From Streptomyces sp. ITFR-16 (GTDB lineage: Bacteria; Actinomycetota; Actinomycetes; Streptomycetales; Streptomycetaceae), in the NCBI RefSeq assembly GCF_031844705.1, contig NZ_CP134609.1:5270001-5334000 (forward strand): 64,000 bases of DNA. Reading direction: 5' to 3'. Made by a program: the position numbers and the translations under genes. The stretch's first letter is position 1; the number at the start of each line of letters is the position of its first letter. Of the stretch, positions 60,701 to 64,000 are shown piece by piece. The notes below the pieces were generated by a model. The model saw only the letters and a list, made by a program, of their open reading frames with translations, was not told the origin of the DNA and ran no database searches.

Positions 60701-61298
60701 TGTCACGGTGACGAAGGTCGAGGAGATCCCGCGCGAGCAGCGGGCCCGGGAGAACCTGGACGAGTGGCACGAGCTCCTGGAGGAGCAGCGCGACCGCAAC
60801 GCGGCCATCCAGGTCGCCCTGGGCAGCGGAAACCCGGTCTCCCCGAGCGAGGCCCGCGCGGCCCTCAAGGAGCTCGCGGCCACGATCCGGGCATCCCGGC
60901 GGGCCTGGACACCGCGCGTCCTGTGGGGCTTCTACGAGGACCTGGAGAAGGCCGCCGCCCAGAAGAGCCGGGACGCGGGGCCGGAAGACCTGATCAGCCT
61001 GATCCGTTACGAGCTGGGTGCGGACAGTGAGCTCCGCCCGTACCGTACGGTGGTCCACGAGCGCTTCGAGGGGTGGCTGCTGCGGCAGCGACAGGCGGGC
61101 GTCGAGTTCACGGACGAGCAGCTGTGGTGGCTGGAGAAGATCCGCGACGTCGTCGCCACCGATGTCGGCATAGAGCCGGCGGAACTCTCCTACGAGCCGT
61201 TCACGGAGCGCGGCAGAGGACGCGGCTTCATGTTGGCGTTCGGCGGGAAAGAGCCGGCGCTGGATCTGTTGACTGAGCTGAATCGGGAACTGGCTTGA
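57723..61298 (+). CDS. hsdR: Type I restriction enzyme subunit R with HEPN-like N-terminus
   Basis: DNA-cleaving motor subunit of a type I restriction system, 1191 aa. Residues about 1-140 look like a DUF4145/HEPN-type helical domain with an R-x4-H motif, R99-N-E-A-A-H104. A coiled coil (about 155-235) follows, then the HSDR_N nuclease with D303 and E317-A-K319, and the SF2 motor: Walker A ATGAGKT (446-452), DECH box (590-593), LTATP, and ending with the C-terminal domain that binds HsdM. ATG 57723 has GGGA upstream. It is followed by hsdS with a TTGA overlap; order R-S-M. Restriction function predicted with high confidence; the HEPN role is inferred. Confidence 0.95.
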   Translation: MDEWLRCLAKASPNFGILYQHQPLLALYGAQAELNVFSNPNAAQVQAGQFGEVLAEELVTRTGTRVAGTRQIDRLHALTTIGALTPPVHDAFDQLRRERNEAAHAHLFDTTRALEAVRLCYELGVFYHRALTGKRTVTAFVPPALPALTDPAEIAELREALDGHRDALAQSRVKLSESTGRLEAERRARSEAEALMVSAQQAKEALAARLVEMEAEIVSLRTVQRAQYETDRKQPRRVNAAARDAIVHRAQRPAPLNEVQARVRIDAMLADAGWLVQDRDDLNPLAGRGVAVREFTLASGRADYVLYVDGRIVGVIEAKREGDHLSSALTQNERYAKGVLKEHSLAVWRESEPFAFRYATTGAETYFVNRLDPDPRSREVFSFHRPETVAAWMERAGDRRAPTFRAGLRRMPKLEPYGLRLAQIDAITGLEQSLGQDRPRALIHMATGAGKTFTAVTETYRLLRHAGARRVLFLVDRNNLGRQALSEFRNYTTPDDGRKFSDLYNVDRLGAAGLQDTSSVVICTIQKMYSLLKGEQLTDDDAGDDATDAGQQAAVTSVDDPDMDYAADRPVEVEYQPDVPPESFDLIVVDECHRSIYGLWRGVLDYFDAHLVGLTATPTAQTRGFFDQNTVSEYTYEQAVADGVNVDFDVVRVNTDLRENGGAKIEAGTTVRIKDRKTRTQRLEELDDDLTYTTAQIGRSVITVDEIRAVLTTYRNNWQRWFPGRKDLPKTLIFAVGEDHAEDVLKQAKEVFGRGDDFAKKITYKSRQNGENPDELINDLRNSPRLRIAVTVDMIATGTDVRALECVIFLRAVRSAVLFEQMKGRGARTIDATELREVTPDADEDVTKDRFVLLDAAGVTDSPLVDARPLIPATGNQVSLAKLLDKTGSRSISAEEAEILQRRLSRLNQQLGSEERELLANTAGGTTLAEIARGIVDAVDVDAQDEARRQGGAGAARELVENAVAVLTGNPELRRQILEIRRDKDLTYDETTAVTVTKVEEIPREQRARENLDEWHELLEEQRDRNAAIQVALGSGNPVSPSEARAALKELAATIRASRRAWTPRVLWGFYEDLEKAAAQKSRDAGPEDLISLIRYELGADSELRPYRTVVHERFEGWLLRQRQAGVEFTDEQLWWLEKIRDVVATDVGIEPAELSYEPFTERGRGRGFMLAFGGKEPALDLLTELNRELA

Positions 61299-62737
61299 GC
61301 GAGAAGGAACTTCCGGCGGGGTGGGTTTCGGTGCGCTTGTCGGATGTACTGAGTGAGCCGTTGATCAACGGTCGCTCCGTGCGGACGCTGGATGGCGGGT
61401 TTCCTGTTCTTCGCCTTACGTCTATCAAAGACGGCGCCATCGACTTGGGTGAGTCTAAAGAAGGCTCGTGGAGCGCGGAAGAGGCTAAACCTTACTTGGT
61501 GACACAGGGTGACTACTTGTTGAGTCGTGGTAACGGTTCTCGGAAACTTGTAGGGCGAGGCGGGCTCGTGGGTGATGTCGCCGTACCTATTGCTTTTCCC
61601 GACACTATGGTTCGGGTGCGCGTCAACCCGGAAATCATCATTCCGAAGTACTTGGGGCGCCTGTGGGATTCTCTGTTGGTGCGTCGTCAGATTGAATCGT
61701 TGGCGCGTACCACTGCGGGAATCTATAAGGTTAACCAGAAGATGCTGGAAGGGATTCGGCTGCCACTGCCGCCCCTCGCGGAGCAGGGGCGCATCGTGGA
61801 GGCATTGGAGGGCCATCTTTCCCACTTGGTCATGGCGGGACGGAACCTCCGAGATGCGCGCGCAAGGGTCCAGGCGCTGATGGTGCGAATTATGGCGACC
61901 CAATTCGGTACCGAAGACGCGAAGACGCTCCGCCTGAGTGACGTAGCTGAAGTCCGACTCGGGCGGCAGCGGTCACCCAAGAATCATGCAGGGGACAGCA
62001 TGCGCCCCTATCTGCGGGCCGCTAACGTCGGCTGGAAGGGATTGATCCTTGACGATGTGAAGAAGATGAACTTTACCGACAAGGAGCTGGAGGCATACCG
62101 GCTTGAGAAGAATGACATCGTACTCAGTGAAGCGTCTGGCAGTCCAGGAGAAGTGGGCAAGCCGGCGATGTGGAGCGGTGAGATCGAGGACTGTTGCTTC
62201 CAGAACACCTTGATCAGGGTCAGGTCGAAGGGGATTAACCCGCACTACTTGCTCTACTTCCTCCGCTGCTCTGCTCTGCGGGGTGACTTCCGTGCTGGCG
62301 CCCGGGGCGTGGGAATTCATCATCTCGGGGCGGCGAAATTGTCGTCTTGGTCGATCCCTGTCCCCTCGGGCGAGGACCAAGCGCGAATCGTCGATGTGCT
62401 TGACACGCAGCTCTCTGCGCTAACAGCAGCATCGGAGATCTTTGAGGGCAATCGCAATATTGAACGTATGGCCTCCGCGTTGCGTTCGGCCATCCTCAAC
62501 CGCGCCTTCACCGGCAACCTCGTCCCCCAGGACCCCACAGACGAGCCCGCCTCCGCCCTCCTCGCCCGCATCCAGGCCGAGCGTGCCGCCCAGCCCAAGG
62601 CCAAGCGCACCCGCCGCACCCCTGCCACACCCCGCAAGGTGAAAAAGGCCCCCGCAGCCGCGCCCACCGAGAGCGTCCCTGCCCCCAGCCCCACCGCCGC
62701 CCCCACCCACGCCGTACAGCAGGAGTTCGACCTGTGA
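61295..62737 (+). CDS. hsdS: Type I restriction-modification specificity subunit S
   Basis: DNA-sequence-recognising subunit of 480 aa. It shows two target-recognition domains (about 8-150 and 215-345), each followed by a conserved helix: IRLPLPPLAEQGRIVEALEG and IPVPSGEDQARIVDVLDTQL, the typical half-repeat structure. The C-terminal 70 residues are a Pro/Ala/Lys-rich tail. The start is TTG 61295, overlapping the hsdR stop by 4 bp; no ATG gives the conserved N-terminus. The two recognition domains have clearly lower GC content and atypical codons, which fits frequent exchange of recognition domains. Confidence 0.93.
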   Translation: MSEKELPAGWVSVRLSDVLSEPLINGRSVRTLDGGFPVLRLTSIKDGAIDLGESKEGSWSAEEAKPYLVTQGDYLLSRGNGSRKLVGRGGLVGDVAVPIAFPDTMVRVRVNPEIIIPKYLGRLWDSLLVRRQIESLARTTAGIYKVNQKMLEGIRLPLPPLAEQGRIVEALEGHLSHLVMAGRNLRDARARVQALMVRIMATQFGTEDAKTLRLSDVAEVRLGRQRSPKNHAGDSMRPYLRAANVGWKGLILDDVKKMNFTDKELEAYRLEKNDIVLSEASGSPGEVGKPAMWSGEIEDCCFQNTLIRVRSKGINPHYLLYFLRCSALRGDFRAGARGVGIHHLGAAKLSSWSIPVPSGEDQARIVDVLDTQLSALTAASEIFEGNRNIERMASALRSAILNRAFTGNLVPQDPTDEPASALLARIQAERAAQPKAKRTRRTPATPRKVKKAPAAAPTESVPAPSPTAAPTHAVQQEFDL

Positions 62738-64000
62738 CCGCGACCACGACATCCACCGCCACCCCGGATCAGGGGCCGGACCCTCGCCCCGCCGAAGGCG
62801 ACGGTGAAGGCCAGGCGACCGCCCCCGTCCAGGACAACATCGTCCTCGCGCCCCACGCCGCGGCCCAGACCAACAGCCTCGTCGCCAAGCTCTGGAACTA
62901 CTGCAACGTCCTCCGCGACAACGGCCTCTCCACCATCGAGTACGTCGAGCAGCTCTCCTATCTGCTCTTCCTCAAGATGGTCGATGAGCTCAACGACGAC
63001 CCCTTCTCGGAAGAGGACGCCGCAGAGATCGTGCCCAAGGAGTACGACTGGAAGTCGATCGCCACCAAGAAGGGCAAGGCGCTCGAACTCCACTACCGCA
63101 ACGTCCTCGACGCCCTCGGTACTCGGCCAGGCACCACCCTCGGCACGATCTTCACCAAGGCCCAGAACCGGATCACCGAACCCGCCCTGCTCGAAAAACT
63201 CGTCGTAGACCTGATCGGCAGGCAGAGCTGGACGGTTGGCGACGCCGACCTCAAGGGCGACGCGTACGAAGGACTGCTCGCCAAGGGCGCGGAGGACACC
63301 AAGACCGGCGCCGGCCAGTACTTCACCCCCCGCCCCCTCATCGACGCGATCGTCGAGGTGATGCGCCCCCGCCCCGAGGACACCATCACCGACCCCGCGT
63401 GCGGAACCGGCGGCTTCCTCATTGCCGCGCACTCCTACATCCGCAAGCACCACATGAAGGACCTGACCCGCGAGCAGCGACTCGCCTTGGGGCAGCGCAA
63501 GATCTGGGGCAACGAACTCGTCCCGGGCACCGCCCGTCTCGCCGCGATGAACCTGCTGCTCCACGGTATCGGCAGCAGCGAGGGCAAGAGCCTGATCGAT
63601 GTCGGCGACGCGCTCGCCAAGAAGCCGACCAACAAGCACGCATCGCTCGTCCTCGCCAACCCCCCCTTCGGCAAGAAGTCCGCGATCACGATCATCGGCT
63701 CCGAAGGCAAGGCCGAGAAGGAAGACATCTCCTACGACCGGGACGACTTCCGTGCCACCACCACCAACAAGCAGCTCAACTTCCTCCAGCACATCATGTC
63801 GCTGACGGCCATCGACGGCCGTGCCGCCGTCGTCCTCCCCGACAACGTCCTCTTCGAGGGCGGCGCGGGCGAGAAGATCCGCCGACGCCTGCTCGACGAG
63901 TTCAACCTGCACACGATCCTCCGCCTGCCCACCGGGATCTTCTACGCTGGCGGAGTGAAGGCCAACGTCCTCTTCTTCGAGAAGAAGACCCCGCGCGCCG
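62734..64000 (+). CDS. hsdM: Type I restriction-modification methyltransferase subunit M (3' end outside window)
   Basis: N6-adenine DNA methyltransferase, cut off by the window end after 422 codons. An N-terminal HsdM_N helical domain (about 35-170, SLVAKLWNYCNVLRDNG) is followed by the catalytic domain with AdoMet motif I DPACGTGGF (220-228) and motif IV NPPFG (309-313). GTG 62734 overlaps the hsdS stop (GTGA), so the three genes are translationally coupled in the order R-S-M. It should methylate the HsdS target and protect the host genome. Confidence 0.95.
   Translation, partial: MTATTTSTATPDQGPDPRPAEGDGEGQATAPVQDNIVLAPHAAAQTNSLVAKLWNYCNVLRDNGLSTIEYVEQLSYLLFLKMVDELNDDPFSEEDAAEIVPKEYDWKSIATKKGKALELHYRNVLDALGTRPGTTLGTIFTKAQNRITEPALLEKLVVDLIGRQSWTVGDADLKGDAYEGLLAKGAEDTKTGAGQYFTPRPLIDAIVEVMRPRPEDTITDPACGTGGFLIAAHSYIRKHHMKDLTREQRLALGQRKIWGNELVPGTARLAAMNLLLHGIGSSEGKSLIDVGDALAKKPTNKHASLVLANPPFGKKSAITIIGSEGKAEKEDISYDRDDFRATTTNKQLNFLQHIMSLTAIDGRAAVVLPDNVLFEGGAGEKIRRRLLDEFNLHTILRLPTGIFYAGGVKANVLFFEKKTPRA

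Noticed and set aside
1..64000. CRISPR array, prophage or biosynthetic gene cluster
   Set aside because: No regularly spaced repeats, no phage structural or integrase genes, and no PKS/NRPS/terpene or RiPP core genes were seen.

Overview
This is a 64 kb, high-GC stretch of an actinomycete chromosome, almost certainly Streptomyces. The evidence is the codon bias, GTG starts, the bldA-type TTA codon in an adpA homologue next to an oligoribonuclease gene, and a left half whose gene order resembles, from memory, the S. coelicolor region SCO2770-SCO2798 (not checked by alignment). No CRISPR array, rRNA operon, prophage or intact transposase gene was seen.

Layout. 1-4.6 kb: the cellobiose utilisation cluster (end of cebF, then cebG, bglC and cebR), with two CebR-type palindromes. 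4.6-8.2 kb: tRNA-His(GTG), orn, adpA, a small membrane protein and a universal stress protein. 8.4-13.3 kb: an acetate-type transporter, glmS, a small conserved protein and a secreted GH20 hexosaminidase with a DasR-like site, which together form an aminosugar/chitin theme. 13.4-15.5 kb: a desE-like siderophore-binding lipoprotein behind an iron box, but without the desferrioxamine biosynthesis genes expected beside it, then a coupled pair with a GNAT acetyltransferase. 15.6-22.2 kb: a leucine-degradation operon (acyl-CoA dehydrogenase, HMG-CoA lyase, two methylcrotonyl-CoA carboxylase subunits) with a divergent TetR and twin operators. 22.2-26.8 kb: a two-gene envelope polysaccharide unit, a GT2 synthase followed by a 979-aa acyltransferase-SGNH-GH16 fusion.

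27-35.5 kb: a predicted phosphatase, a CDF transporter, a TesB thioesterase, an acyl-CoA dehydrogenase, a PucR regulator and a divergent agmatinase/ThDP-enzyme pair. 35.5-38.9 kb is less ordered: a small AT-richer secreted protein, a secreted beta-lactamase-fold serine hydrolase, a decayed Clp ATPase fragment, a small hydrophilic protein and a GreA-like factor. 39-43 kb: a fused double ABC exporter followed by a 156-bp MITE-like element abutting the next gene's stop codon. 43-47.6 kb: two small secreted proteins, an S37 tripeptidyl aminopeptidase and a Tat-exported GH3 enzyme. 47.7-54.9 kb: LysR/EamA exporter, then a LacI-controlled sugar-acid or glycoside catabolic cluster (two TIM-barrel isomerases, a Gfo/Idh/MocA oxidoreductase, a DUF993 aldolase-like protein). 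55-57.5 kb: secreted GH76 alpha-mannanase and a NEP1-like (NLP) protein with an intact heptapeptide. 57.7 kb to the end: a type I restriction-modification operon in the order hsdR-hsdS-hsdM with 4-bp overlaps; hsdM runs off the window, and HsdR has an extra HEPN-like N-terminus.

The points most worth follow-up are the acyltransferase-SGNH-GH16 fusion with its GT2 partner, the orphan desE locus, the NLP/GH76 secreted pair, and the HEPN-like domain on HsdR.
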